Below, one piece after another: positions 1 through 5,372 of a stretch of 25,034 nucleotides of DNA. A program made the translations under genes and the position numbers. Origin of the DNA: a virus; IMG/VR virus record IMGVR_UViG_3300050015_000192, positions 1 to 25,034 of that record, one strand, 5' to 3'. Position 1 is the first letter of the stretch. The number at the start of each line of letters is the position of its first letter. The notes under the pieces are model-generated. The model was given only the letters and a program-made list of their open reading frames with translations. It made no database searches and was not told where the DNA came from.

Positions 1-53
1 GCCATCACAGAGGGCGCGGCAAGAAGCGTCAGTACCTTTCGATTAGGGATATT

Positions 54-236
54 ATGGAACAAGAAAATGGCGACTTGATTGTGGACGGCATCGTTATCCC
101 TGCCGAGAAACGTCAGAAGTGCGAGGTTTACAGTCGCGTGGTTGGCTACCTGAGGCCCGTCAAGCAATGGAACAAGGGCAAGAAGGCAGAGTGGGCCGAC
201 AGGGTGGACTTCGCGGTATCCAAGGGTGCGTCATGA
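54..236 (+). CDS. Stand-alone glycyl-radical (NrdD C-terminal-like) domain protein
   Basis: Sixty residues. From about residue 23 to 50 it matches the C-terminal tail of class III (anaerobic) ribonucleotide reductase NrdD: CEVYSR, then RVVGY (residues 28-32), then PVKQWNKGKKAEW and DR. In the NrdD family the Gly of the R-V-x-G-Y motif (here Gly31) carries the catalytic radical. The catalytic barrel and the CxxC zinc site that normally precede this tail are absent. The start ATG has an AGGGA ribosome site about 5 bases upstream. The frame stays open to the window edge, but without a normal start codon and without cysteines, so a longer 5'-truncated protein cannot be excluded. Its stop overlaps the next start (ATGA), and it sits two genes before dUTPase, which fits deoxynucleotide metabolism. 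It could be a detached or repair-type radical domain, as YfiD/GrcA is for pyruvate formate-lyase; this role is inference. Confidence 0.7.
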   Translation: MEQENGDLIVDGIVIPAEKRQKCEVYSRVVGYLRPVKQWNKGKKAEWADRVDFAVSKGAS

Positions 237-619
237 GGTTCGTTATCGTTGAATCTCCCTATGCTGGAGACATTGAGGCAAATGAAGAATACGCCAGAAA
301 ATGTTTGCATGATTGTCTGATGCGTGGTGAGGCTCCGTTTGCCTCTCACCTACTCTATACGCAGCCCTGCGTACTTGATGACTTGAAACTCGATGAGCGC
401 AATCGTGGCATTGAGGCGGGTTTGGAAATCGCCAAACGCGCAGATGCCACGGTAGTCTATCTTGACCACGGAATATCCAAGGGAATGGAAAGTGGAATGG
501 GCGCGGCCCTCAAAGCTCACCGCGTCATGGAATACCGCTGGTTCAATGGGCGGGCCGAAGCCGTGATGGTTTTTAGTTCAGCGGTGGCAGCTAAGGCTGC
601 AAAGGAGATGGTGGTATGA
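233..619 (+). CDS. DUF7768-type nucleoside 2-deoxyribosyltransferase-like protein
   Basis: The 128-aa protein starts at the ATG that overlaps the previous stop (ATGA); the longer in-frame reading from 119 runs through the glycyl-radical gene and is not credible. Recognisable blocks are ESPYAGDI near the N-terminus, SHLLYTQ around residue 38, then an ERxxGIxAGL segment and VVYLDHGISKGM around residue 80. This pattern is typical of the phage DUF7768 family, which resembles nucleoside 2-deoxyribosyltransferases. The family is common in phages and of unproven reaction. The C-terminal 25 residues (Ala-rich) lack a recognised motif. Its place between a ribonucleotide-reductase-like domain and dUTPase supports a nucleotide-related role. 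Its stop overlaps the dUTPase start (ATGA), implying translational coupling. Confidence 0.8.
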   Translation: MRFVIVESPYAGDIEANEEYARKCLHDCLMRGEAPFASHLLYTQPCVLDDLKLDERNRGIEAGLEIAKRADATVVYLDHGISKGMESGMGAALKAHRVMEYRWFNGRAEAVMVFSSAVAAKAAKEMVV

Positions 620-1059
620 AGGAAGAAGTTGTCGGAGTAGGGATAGTCCTGGACGATGGGGCCGTCATGCCGAAGAAAGCGACAGAGGGCGCATCGGGTT
701 ACGACCTGTATGCGGCGGAGGCTTCCTACATCGAAGTCGAAGGGACCACGGTTGTTCGCACCGGAGTACACCTTTCCATTCCACAAGGGTACGAGGGCCA
801 GGTTCGTTCGCGTTCAGGCCTGGTCGTCAAGCATGGTGTTCATGTCCTGAACGCACCTGGAACCATCGACAGTGATTACCGTGGTGAGATTGGCGTCATC
901 TTGCACAATGCCGGAAACTCAGGGTATAGCGTTCATCTCGGAGACCGCATTGCTCAGCTGGTCATCGCTCCTGTCAGCGTGGTCGAGTTCGGGAGTCTCA
1001 CCGGTCTGGATGAGACGGCTCGAGGAGAGGGAGGCTACGGCTCCACTGGCACAAGATAG
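616..1059 (+). CDS. dut: dUTPase (deoxyuridine 5'-triphosphate nucleotidohydrolase)
   Basis: The 147-aa protein has the normal length of a trimeric dUTPase subunit and all five conserved motifs in order: ASGYDLYA (26-33), RSRSGL (64-69), GTIDSDYRGEIGV (82-94), GDRIAQLVI (109-117) and the P-loop-like RGEGGYGSTG (136-145). The family hydrolyses dUTP to dUMP and pyrophosphate, keeping uracil out of DNA and supplying dUMP for dTMP synthesis. The catalytic Asp that activates water lies in motif 3. The gene begins within the stop of the DUF7768 gene (ATGA) and is the last gene before a strong terminator, so it ends this small nucleotide-metabolism operon. Nothing in the sequence looks damaged. Confidence 0.97.
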   Translation: MKEEVVGVGIVLDDGAVMPKKATEGASGYDLYAAEASYIEVEGTTVVRTGVHLSIPQGYEGQVRSRSGLVVKHGVHVLNAPGTIDSDYRGEIGVILHNAGNSGYSVHLGDRIAQLVIAPVSVVEFGSLTGLDETARGEGGYGSTGTR

Positions 1060-1088
1060 GTTGAAGTAGTAACAACATAGTTCGGGCT

Positions 1089-1114
1089 GCCCCGCAGAGA
1101 TGCGGGGCTTTTTT
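1089..1114 (+). terminator. Rho-independent terminator after dut
   Basis: A perfect 8-bp GC-rich stem, GCCCCGCA (1089-1096) and TGCGGGGC (1101-1108), encloses a GAGA tetraloop and is followed directly by six T residues (1109-1114). It lies 30 bases after the dUTPase stop and upstream of promoter 1, so it separates the nucleotide-metabolism operon from the next transcription unit. Confidence 0.95.
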
Positions 1115-1159
1115 CATCTTGGAATATGTAGAAAAGGTGTAGAAATCGTATGAAAACAC

Positions 1160-1187
1160 TTGCAAAAGAAGAATATCGTGGTATAAT
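1160..1187 (+). promoter_or_regulatory. Promoter 1 (TTGCAA-N16-TATAAT)
   Basis: A -35 hexamer TTGCAA (1160-1165) and a perfect -10 hexamer TATAAT (1182-1187) are 16 bases apart. It lies in an AT-rich gap right after the dut terminator and upstream of the gene at 1248. The blocks GAAAACACTTGCAA (1152-1165) and ATCGTGGTATA (1175-1185) recur identically, with the same 9-base gap, at promoter 2. The predicted start of transcription is near 1194. Confidence 0.85.
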
Positions 1188-1194
1188 TCTTATA

Positions 1195-1222
1195 GAAGTA
1201 AAAGAAAAAAGAGTTTTACTTC
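1195..1222 (+). repeat. Leader inverted repeat just downstream of promoter 1
   Basis: GAAGTAAAA (1195-1203) and TTTTACTTC (1214-1222) are perfect 9-base inverted arms around a purine-rich 10-base spacer. It begins at the expected transcription start, so it could be a 5'-end mRNA hairpin (stability or translation control) or a DNA operator for a repressor. It is followed by TCTAG rather than a T-run and is not a good terminator. Promoters 2 and 3 have no comparable element. Confidence 0.5.
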
Positions 1223-1247
1223 CAATTTCTAGTAATAGGGGGAACGG

Positions 1248-1502
1248 GTGAAGAGGAGAGGAAGGCCGAGCGTGGCAACGAGACTTTTAACGGACGCTGA
1301 GTACTGGGAGAAGTGGGCCGCGAGCATGTCGGCTAAAGGGCCAACGTGTGCGGCGGTTGCCTATGGTATGTTGAGCGTCCTGAAGGGAAGTTGTGAGCTG
1401 TCTGACGAGACGTTGAGGAATCAGTTGCAAGAGAGCGTCGCACCCTTGATTGCTCATGAGGACGAGACGTATGGGGTCGCGGCCAACGCGGAGAGGAGTT
1501 AG
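1248..1502 (+). CDS. Hypothetical protein (GTG start)
   Basis: This 84-aa protein begins at GTG, preceded by an AGGGGG ribosome site about 6 bases upstream. It is the first gene behind promoter 1, with a leader of roughly 54 bases carrying an inverted repeat. The N-terminus is basic (KRRGRPS) and could contact nucleic acid, followed by a segment rich in Ala and Trp (residues 14-45) and an acidic C-terminus. I recognise no family. Being the leading gene of a run of small genes is typical of early phage proteins that act on the host; that role is only a guess. Confidence 0.7.
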   Translation: MKRRGRPSVATRLLTDAEYWEKWAASMSAKGPTCAAVAYGMLSVLKGSCELSDETLRNQLQESVAPLIAHEDETYGVAANAERS

Positions 1503-1505
1503 ACG

Positions 1506-1928
1506 ATGGGAGCATTTGGTCTGTTTACGAAGCTTGAAGTGGGGATGAAGCTGCATGAGGCAGAGGTAGAGGCTGCTCGGCAGAAGAAGAACGCTTACGA
1601 CGATGGCCTGGCACAAGGCCGGTTGGAAGGCAAGGCGGAGCAGGAAGCCAAGGACCGCGACAAAATCAGTGGGTACAAAGCAGCCGTTACGCGGTATGCC
1701 AATCTTGCCAAAAAGGTCAAGAAGATGGAGAAGATAGTGGCAGACCATCATTTCATCTTTAGCGACGACGAGGAACCTCATACACCGGCGATGTGCAAAA
1801 GCACCTTTCAGCCGGTTGTCTCTGAGGATGAGATGGTCGTGGTTCACATTGCAAAGCCGTACCTCCAGGATGCGCCATTCGTGGAATTGAGTCATGAGAC
1901 GGCAGCCGCGAACAATCTTACTTCCTAA
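1506..1928 (+). CDS. Hypothetical coiled-coil protein
   Basis: A 140-aa protein, three bases after the preceding stop, with a GGAG ribosome site within the end of that gene. Residues 12-80 are strongly charged and Ala/Lys/Glu-rich with a heptad-like pattern, predicting a long helical coiled coil. The C-terminal 60 residues are acidic with hydrophobic stretches such as EDEMVVVHIAKPYL. No enzymatic motif or known family is recognised. It is probably co-transcribed from promoter 1. Confidence 0.75.
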   Translation: MGAFGLFTKLEVGMKLHEAEVEAARQKKNAYDDGLAQGRLEGKAEQEAKDRDKISGYKAAVTRYANLAKKVKKMEKIVADHHFIFSDDEEPHTPAMCKSTFQPVVSEDEMVVVHIAKPYLQDAPFVELSHETAAANNLTS

Positions 1929-2046
1929 GACGGGTCACGGTTGCGTCAGGAGGCTCGTGGCATGGATTATCGAGAGACAGCCGCGTGAGAGAGACATCAA
2001 GGTCCAAACTCCTGAACGCATCATCGGGTCAAGGAACAAATGGTAA
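1894..2046 (+). CDS. Possible small basic protein, 50 aa
   Basis: A short open frame fills the only gap (1929-2039) in this gene run. It starts at ATG 1894 inside the previous gene, in another frame, and ends with TGG-TAA overlapping the ATGG start of the AP2-domain gene, so it overlaps that gene by seven bases. The product is very basic (MRRQPRTILLPKTG at the start and many Arg). An AGGAGG at 1952-1957 precedes an internal GTG (codon 22) by only 3 bases, so a 29-aa form is an alternative. Weak ribosome site for the ATG. No family recognised. Supported only by position, overlap and filling of the gap. Confidence 0.35.
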   Translation: MRRQPRTILLPKTGHGCVRRLVAWIIERQPRERDIKVQTPERIIGSRNKW

Positions 2047-2612
2047 AGGGGAATCGCCGGCAGGTGGTAAACGAGGATGGGGACATTGAGTTTGTCGAAG
2101 TCGTGACCATTGGCTGGAATCCACTCTGGAACCTGTCGGGGTTTCGGATTATCAGGACCGGAATGGACTTTGTCGAGATACAGCAGGAGTCGGGAAAGGC
2201 CGACCTGGGGCAGGTAAAGTTGGGCCTCAAAGAGATATGGGGTTTGACAAAAGGCTCCAACTGTCCCTTCCTGCACATCTCCGCCGTTGTGCGGATGTTC
2301 GACCATGAAACGTGTGACTTGGAGATTGGTTATGGCCACGGCGAAGAAGTCCGCGAGCGGCGCATGTTCAGTTTCGCAGATGAGAAAGCCAGGGAGACTG
2401 GTTCGGTTAGTGTGGCGGGCTGGTCAAAACATTCCACCAAGTACGCTGGAGTGTATCAGTATGGTGACAAATACCGTGTCTGGCTCACCGTTGACCATCG
2501 CAGTCGTTACTTCGGGACCTACGGTGACATTGAAGAGGCCGCGCGTCGCGCGGATGGTGTGATGAAAGAAGCTGGACGGCCCATTGGCTGTCTGAACTTT
2601 CAGTTGAACTAG
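2040..2612 (+). CDS. AP2-domain protein (putative DNA-binding)
   Basis: The protein is 190 aa with an AAGGA ribosome site five to six bases before ATG. Residues about 132-187 resemble the AP2/ERF-type DNA-binding domain found in many phage proteins: KYAGVYQYGDKYRVW, then RYFGTYGDIEEAARRAD, ending in CLNF. In phages this domain usually accompanies an HNH homing endonuclease; no HNH motif is present here. Residues 1-120 are a separate region rich in beta-type hydrophobics with a cysteine near 75 and resemble nothing I know. It may be a sequence-specific DNA-binding regulator or a remnant of a homing endonuclease whose catalytic part has been replaced. The domain call is fairly firm, the role open. 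Confidence 0.75.
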   Translation: MVKGNRRQVVNEDGDIEFVEVVTIGWNPLWNLSGFRIIRTGMDFVEIQQESGKADLGQVKLGLKEIWGLTKGSNCPFLHISAVVRMFDHETCDLEIGYGHGEEVRERRMFSFADEKARETGSVSVAGWSKHSTKYAGVYQYGDKYRVWLTVDHRSRYFGTYGDIEEAARRADGVMKEAGRPIGCLNFQLN

Positions 2613-2620
2613 GGGGAATC

Positions 2621-3223
2621 ATGGAGAAAGAGAGTCTGGCCGCATTTCAGAAACGTGGAGGAAAACTTGGACGGATTGTTTGCAACAGAGGAAAGCGTGG
2701 AAGTGAAGCAGTTGATACTCCAGATGAAGGAGCTGTTGGAAAAGTATCCAGGGACCTGGGGGAAGTCTCGAAACGCATGTACCGTGGACTTCAGGCACCT
2801 TCAGAAGCGACTCGAAGTGTTGGACCCGAAGAATCGGATGGTCAAGGTGGACCCGCACTGACGGTTAAGCCGTTCGAGATTCAGTACAGACTCAGGAGCG
2901 TATGGGATGAGGAAGGGCGTGGGAGTACGTATCTTCTTACTATGGATGAGTTCGACTTCTTCAGCTCCATCTGTATCCAGCGCGAGCTGAGTCAGGAGAA
3001 GTACGGGGACCCGAAGAAGGGGCCTCAGGCGATTGAAGCGATGACGGCGGTTGACCCCTATTTCATCTACGGCATCATCCTCAAATACCTGCTCCGCATC
3101 AAGAATCGTGGCGCGGAGAGGTTCGATACGGAGGACTTGGCCAAGGTTGGGCGGTATACGCTACTGCTGAGGAATCAGTTGAGTAAGGCGTTAGAGTTGC
3201 TGGCTAAGCCAGCGGGGAGGTAG
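2621..3223 (+). CDS. Hypothetical protein; N-terminal part overlaps another frame
   Basis: The 200-aa frame starts at ATG with a strong AGGGGG ribosome site. The C-terminal half, from about residue 80, looks like a genuine globular helical protein: YLLTMDEFDFF, a YGDPKKGPQA segment, then a helical stretch ending DTEDLAKVGRYTLLLRNQL. This end faintly recalls phage MazG/DUF1599-like proteins, but I would not assign it. The N-terminal 80 residues are odd (Gly/Arg/Ser-rich, low in hydrophobics), and over 2655-2861 the codon pattern favours another frame, listed separately. Either two genes overlap, or the true product needs a frameshift, or the sequence contains indels here. The stop at 3223 is secure; the start is not. 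Confidence 0.65.
   Translation: MEKESLAAFQKRGGKLGRIVCNRGKRGSEAVDTPDEGAVGKVSRDLGEVSKRMYRGLQAPSEATRSVGPEESDGQGGPALTVKPFEIQYRLRSVWDEEGRGSTYLLTMDEFDFFSSICIQRELSQEKYGDPKKGPQAIEAMTAVDPYFIYGIILKYLLRIKNRGAERFDTEDLAKVGRYTLLLRNQLSKALELLAKPAGR
2655..2861 (+). CDS. Small hypothetical helical protein in alternate frame
   Basis: This frame encodes 68 aa from GTG 2655, or 64 aa from TTG 2667, which has a GGAGG site (2656-2660) at good spacing. The product looks protein-like: an amphipathic helix around VKQLILQMKELLEKY and then a C-terminal FRHLQKRLEVLDPKNRM segment. Codons end mostly in G or C, like the surrounding genes, whereas the other frame over the same bases does not. The stop lies within the 2621-3223 frame. 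It may be a separate gene, or the authentic middle of one protein interrupted by indels. No family recognised. Confidence 0.5.
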   Translation: MEENLDGLFATEESVEVKQLILQMKELLEKYPGTWGKSRNACTVDFRHLQKRLEVLDPKNRMVKVDPH

Positions 3224-3226
3224 GGT

Positions 3227-3415
3227 ATGGAGTTTGTAGCCTGGCTGTTCTTTGGGTTCATCAACCTGATTCTCTGTTTCGTAGTTGCCGGCTTGTGGGA
3301 GCGCAAGGGTCACAGCTACGGCGGTGGCTGGTGGCTGACGTTCTTCTTTGGGTGCATCATCGGGTTCATCGTCGGGATGTGCCTGGATGACATAAGCAAG
3401 AAGGCGAGTACATGA
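3227..3415 (+). CDS. Small two-helix membrane protein
   Basis: The 62-aa protein has two hydrophobic segments, residues about 3-23 (a LFFGFINLILCFVVAGL stretch) and about 34-53 (WWLTFFFGCIIGFIVGM), joined by a short charged ERKGHSYGGG loop. It follows the previous gene by 3 bases with an AGGTAGGG ribosome site. The ERKGxSxGxGW loop followed by a second helix is a layout seen in small bacterial and phage inner-membrane proteins of unknown function. A holin is conceivable by size, but no endolysin is near, so I do not assign one. Its stop overlaps the next ATG. Confidence 0.75.
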   Translation: MEFVAWLFFGFINLILCFVVAGLWERKGHSYGGGWWLTFFFGCIIGFIVGMCLDDISKKAST

Positions 3416-3714
3416 CAGAGTTGGAGCGGGCGCACGTCATCAACGCCGACGCTCTTGCCCATGCTGCTGCCTCAGCTGGCGGAGAGTTTGGGAAAAAGTG
3501 CGTTGGCGAGGAAGGATACCTGCTTGGTGAGATGCTGAGCCTCTACCTCCATCCACTCATCAATTCGGTTTACGGTGCCGGCCACAACAATGAGGATGCG
3601 CTTAATGCCGCCGTTCTGGTTCTGAAGGGCGCGGACATCGAGATTCCCGACCACATCACGCGGGACATCAAGGCGTTTCACGATACCTACTGTCAGAAGA
3701 AGGTGAAGGCATGA
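3412..3714 (+). CDS. Hypothetical protein
   Basis: A 100-aa protein, starting at an ATGA overlap with the membrane-protein gene and ending in another ATGA overlap with the next gene. It is mostly helical in appearance: an Ala-rich N-terminus (residues 10-25), a central LLGEMLSLYLHPLINSVYG helix and a second Ala/Leu helix around residue 64, with a basic tail. No signature motif or family recognised. The tight overlaps show it belongs to the same operon as its neighbours. Confidence 0.75.
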   Translation: MTELERAHVINADALAHAAASAGGEFGKKCVGEEGYLLGEMLSLYLHPLINSVYGAGHNNEDALNAAVLVLKGADIEIPDHITRDIKAFHDTYCQKKVKA

Positions 3715-3893
3715 GAGAGGAAAAGCTGGTGGCTACGTTGACGATTCACGGCGCACCCGACTTCACGGAGAAAGGGAAGTCGGAAGTTATCGAGTGGTTG
3801 CACAAGCAGTGTGACCGGCTCTATAACCAGAACGACCAGCTGAGCAGACGGTTCACCGCTAAGTATCTGGTCGCCATCAAGAAGAAGGTATAG
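3711..3893 (+). CDS. Hypothetical small protein
   Basis: A 60-aa basic protein coupled to its upstream neighbour by an ATGA overlap. The order is a short beta-like stretch (KLVATLTIHG, residues 5-14), a helix (SEVIEWLHKQCDRLYNQ) and a basic C-terminus ending in IKKKV. No known family is recognised. Its sense frame is intact and of similar codon use to the neighbours, so I treat it as real. Confidence 0.7.
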   Translation: MREEKLVATLTIHGAPDFTEKGKSEVIEWLHKQCDRLYNQNDQLSRRFTAKYLVAIKKKV

Positions 3894-3895
3894 CA

Positions 3896-4165
3896 ATGGA
3901 GAGGGGGACAGGCGGTGTCATGGTTGATGGCTTTGTGCCACTAATCCAGCCCGAGAGGAACGACTACATGAGGATGCTCTATGGCTTGCGCGATGACAAG
4001 ACCTGTGGCTCATGCTTCCATCTCACTCTCAATAAGTGCGGTGGGTTTGAGCTGGCAAACGACAGCCTGGCCTGTGGAAAATGGACAGAGATTCCGAAAC
4101 CAAGGACCGATGCAAACGGAGAAATCGACTGGGCTTCGATGACGGAGGGAAAATGCAAGGACTGA
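3896..4165 (+). CDS. Cys4 putative zinc-binding protein
   Basis: An 89-aa protein with four cysteines arranged CxxC-x7-C-x11-C (Cys37, Cys40, Cys48, Cys60) in the segment from TCGSC to ACGKW. This spacing suggests a small zinc-binding knuckle, although an iron-sulfur site cannot be excluded. The flanks are acidic and probably disordered. A second ATG at codon 9 (3920) is a possible alternative start. The gene overlaps the VRR-NUC gene by 13 bases, so the two are likely co-translated. Function unknown. Confidence 0.75.
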   Translation: MERGTGGVMVDGFVPLIQPERNDYMRMLYGLRDDKTCGSCFHLTLNKCGGFELANDSLACGKWTEIPKPRTDANGEIDWASMTEGKCKD

Positions 4166-4509
4166 AAATCTCAGAACACCAGATTCAGAACACGATACTC
4201 GAGCTGCTGAAGTGGAGGCAGTTGTTTTACTGGCGGAACAATACGGGGGCGGTGGCCAGAAGTTACACGAACAAGGCTGGCCAGACCTCTCATTCCTTTG
4301 TGCGTTTCGGGCAGAAAGGACTCCCTGACATTCTTGTGGTGATGCCCACTGGCAAGTTGCTTGGGATTGAGGTTAAGTCCGCGACCGGCAAGCCGTCACC
4401 GGACCAGCTGGCGTGTCAGCAGGTGTTCAGAGAGACGAACGCCGAGTATCTGATTGTGCGTTCTTCGGAGGAAGTCAATGATTATCTCAATCATCAACTC
4501 GATGCTTAG
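4153..4509 (+). CDS. VRR-NUC domain nuclease
   Basis: The chosen start (ATG 4153) has a GGAGGGA ribosome site and gives 118 aa; the in-frame ATG at 4081 would add 24 residues overlapping the Cys4 gene and lacks a site. VRR-NUC features are present: SEHQIQNTILELL at the N-terminus, WRNNTGA (27-33), GLPDI (56-60, Asp59), the catalytic core GIEVKS (Glu73, Lys75) and a Gln-rich helix (85-90). The family belongs to the PD-(D/E)xK superfamily and includes Fan1-type structure-specific nucleases; phages encode compact single-domain versions like this. It probably acts on branched DNA during replication, recombination or packaging. It overlaps the HNH gene that follows by 32 bases. Confidence 0.9.
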   Translation: MQGLKISEHQIQNTILELLKWRQLFYWRNNTGAVARSYTNKAGQTSHSFVRFGQKGLPDILVVMPTGKLLGIEVKSATGKPSPDQLACQQVFRETNAEYLIVRSSEEVNDYLNHQLDA

Positions 4510-4894
4510 CGAGTTCCGGAAGCAACACCTCATCCCCCATGTCTCGAAGCAGAGGACGCGGCTGGACAATTTCAATGCCTGGGCGATACCCCTGCTCGAG
4601 AGTGGTGAGGTATCGGACGTCCTGAGTCAGGGTCCGGCCTGTGACATTCATCACATCCTGGGCCGGTATGTTGCGCCGGCTCTGGTCGATGACCCGCGCA
4701 ATACCGCCTCCCTGAATCGTGCGAATCATCGGTTGGTGACAGATGGCATCCTGGTCCTCTTTACAGATGGCGAGCGTTGGTACTGCCTGGACAAGAGGAA
4801 CCAGTCTGTTCGGGATATTACCTGGACGGTGTTGGAATATCAACGGACAGCTTTGCGTTTTGCAGAGAAATACGCGAAATATAGAACAAATTGA
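4478..4894 (+). CDS. HNH-type endonuclease
   Basis: The start ATG 4478 has a strong GGAGGAA site 4 bases away; the earlier in-frame ATG (4454) has none. The 138-aa protein has an HNH-like core: CDIHHI (His58-His59), then DPRNTASLNRANHRL (Asn80 and His84). The usual paired CxxC zinc sites are missing, so this is the minimal beta-beta-alpha metal form. Residues 10-50 form a helical N-terminal region and the C-terminus is helical (VLEYQRTALRFAEKYAKY). It follows and overlaps the VRR-NUC gene, and the pair could act as a Holliday-junction or nicking set in DNA processing, which is inference. Promoter 2 begins about 10 bases after its stop. Confidence 0.85.
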   Translation: MIISIINSMLSEFRKQHLIPHVSKQRTRLDNFNAWAIPLLESGEVSDVLSQGPACDIHHILGRYVAPALVDDPRNTASLNRANHRLVTDGILVLFTDGERWYCLDKRNQSVRDITWTVLEYQRTALRFAEKYAKYRTN

Positions 4895-4904
4895 ACGAAA
4901 ACAC

Positions 4905-4932
4905 TTGCAATTCTACAAAATCGTGGTATATT
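4905..4932 (+). promoter_or_regulatory. Promoter 2 (TTGCAA-N16-TATATT)
   Basis: TTGCAA (4905-4910) and TATATT (4927-4932) are separated by 16 bases. The preceding and spacer bases repeat promoter 1: GAAAACACTTGCAA (4897-4910) and ATCGTGGTATA (4920-4930). It lies just after the HNH stop and drives the gene at 4953 with a leader of only about 14 bases, including an AGGGGG ribosome site. Confidence 0.85.
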
Positions 4933-4952
4933 GATTATATGAATAGGGGGAA

Positions 4953-5372
4953 ATGATGAGAATATTCACATCGAGATGGAGTGAGAAAAGTCTGAAGGAC
5001 AGGCCGGATTTGCTCAAGGTCGGTGTCAGCCTGGGCGAACCGAAGTGGCCATTGCCTTACAAGCATGTGTCTTGTCGGCTCCTCAATCCTCTCCCTATCG
5101 CGCTGAAATTGCCGGATGGAGAAGCGCGGATGTCATTTCTTGAGAAGATGCAGCGGGTTGGCGTCAGCAGGGTCAAGGAAGAGTTCAAGAAGATTGAAGA
5201 GGCCAGCGGTGGCATGGACATCGTGCTGCTTTGTTGGGAGAACGTCTGGAAAGGGGAAGGTTGTCACCGCCGCTGGTTCGCAGAGTGGTGGGAGAAAGAG
5301 ACCGGTGAGATTATTGAGGAGCTGCCAGAAGTGGCGACCGCGCCCATTCCTGTGGTAGAGAGTTTGTTCTGA
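4953..5372 (+). CDS. DUF488-like protein
   Basis: The 139-aa protein starts at the first of two adjacent ATGs (4953/4956), behind AGGGGG. The signature is in the C-terminal third: VLLCWEN (residues 91-97, Cys94), then GCHRRWFAEWW (103-113) and TGEIIEEL. DUF488 proteins carry this Cys...CHR pair; biochemical function is undefined, and proposals include nucleic-acid or nucleotide chemistry. The N-terminal part (TSRWSEKSLKD, then LGEPKWPLPY) also fits the family. It is the first gene of the unit transcribed from promoter 2, directly before the antirestriction-like gene (TGATG overlap), so it may belong to the same DNA-modification or host-takeover step; that link is inferred. Confidence 0.75.
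   Translation: MMRIFTSRWSEKSLKDRPDLLKVGVSLGEPKWPLPYKHVSCRLLNPLPIALKLPDGEARMSFLEKMQRVGVSRVKEEFKKIEEASGGMDIVLLCWENVWKGEGCHRRWFAEWWEKETGEIIEELPEVATAPIPVVESLF

Noticed and set aside
1-53. End of another gene at the window edge
   Set aside because: All three + frames can be read for part of this stretch (stops at 46 and 78 in two of them), but it is too short to decide.
119-232. Upstream extension of the DUF7768 gene
   Set aside because: It reads across the glycyl-radical gene in another frame; the ATG at 233 overlaps the previous stop in the usual ATGA manner and begins the conserved domain.
1287-1895. Minus-strand open frame of 202 codons
   Set aside because: Antisense to two adjacent + genes with clean ribosome sites; composition is that of a shadow translation.
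3227-3415. Holin
   Set aside because: Two membrane helices and small size fit, but no endolysin or lysis cassette is nearby and the loop sequence does not match a known holin class.
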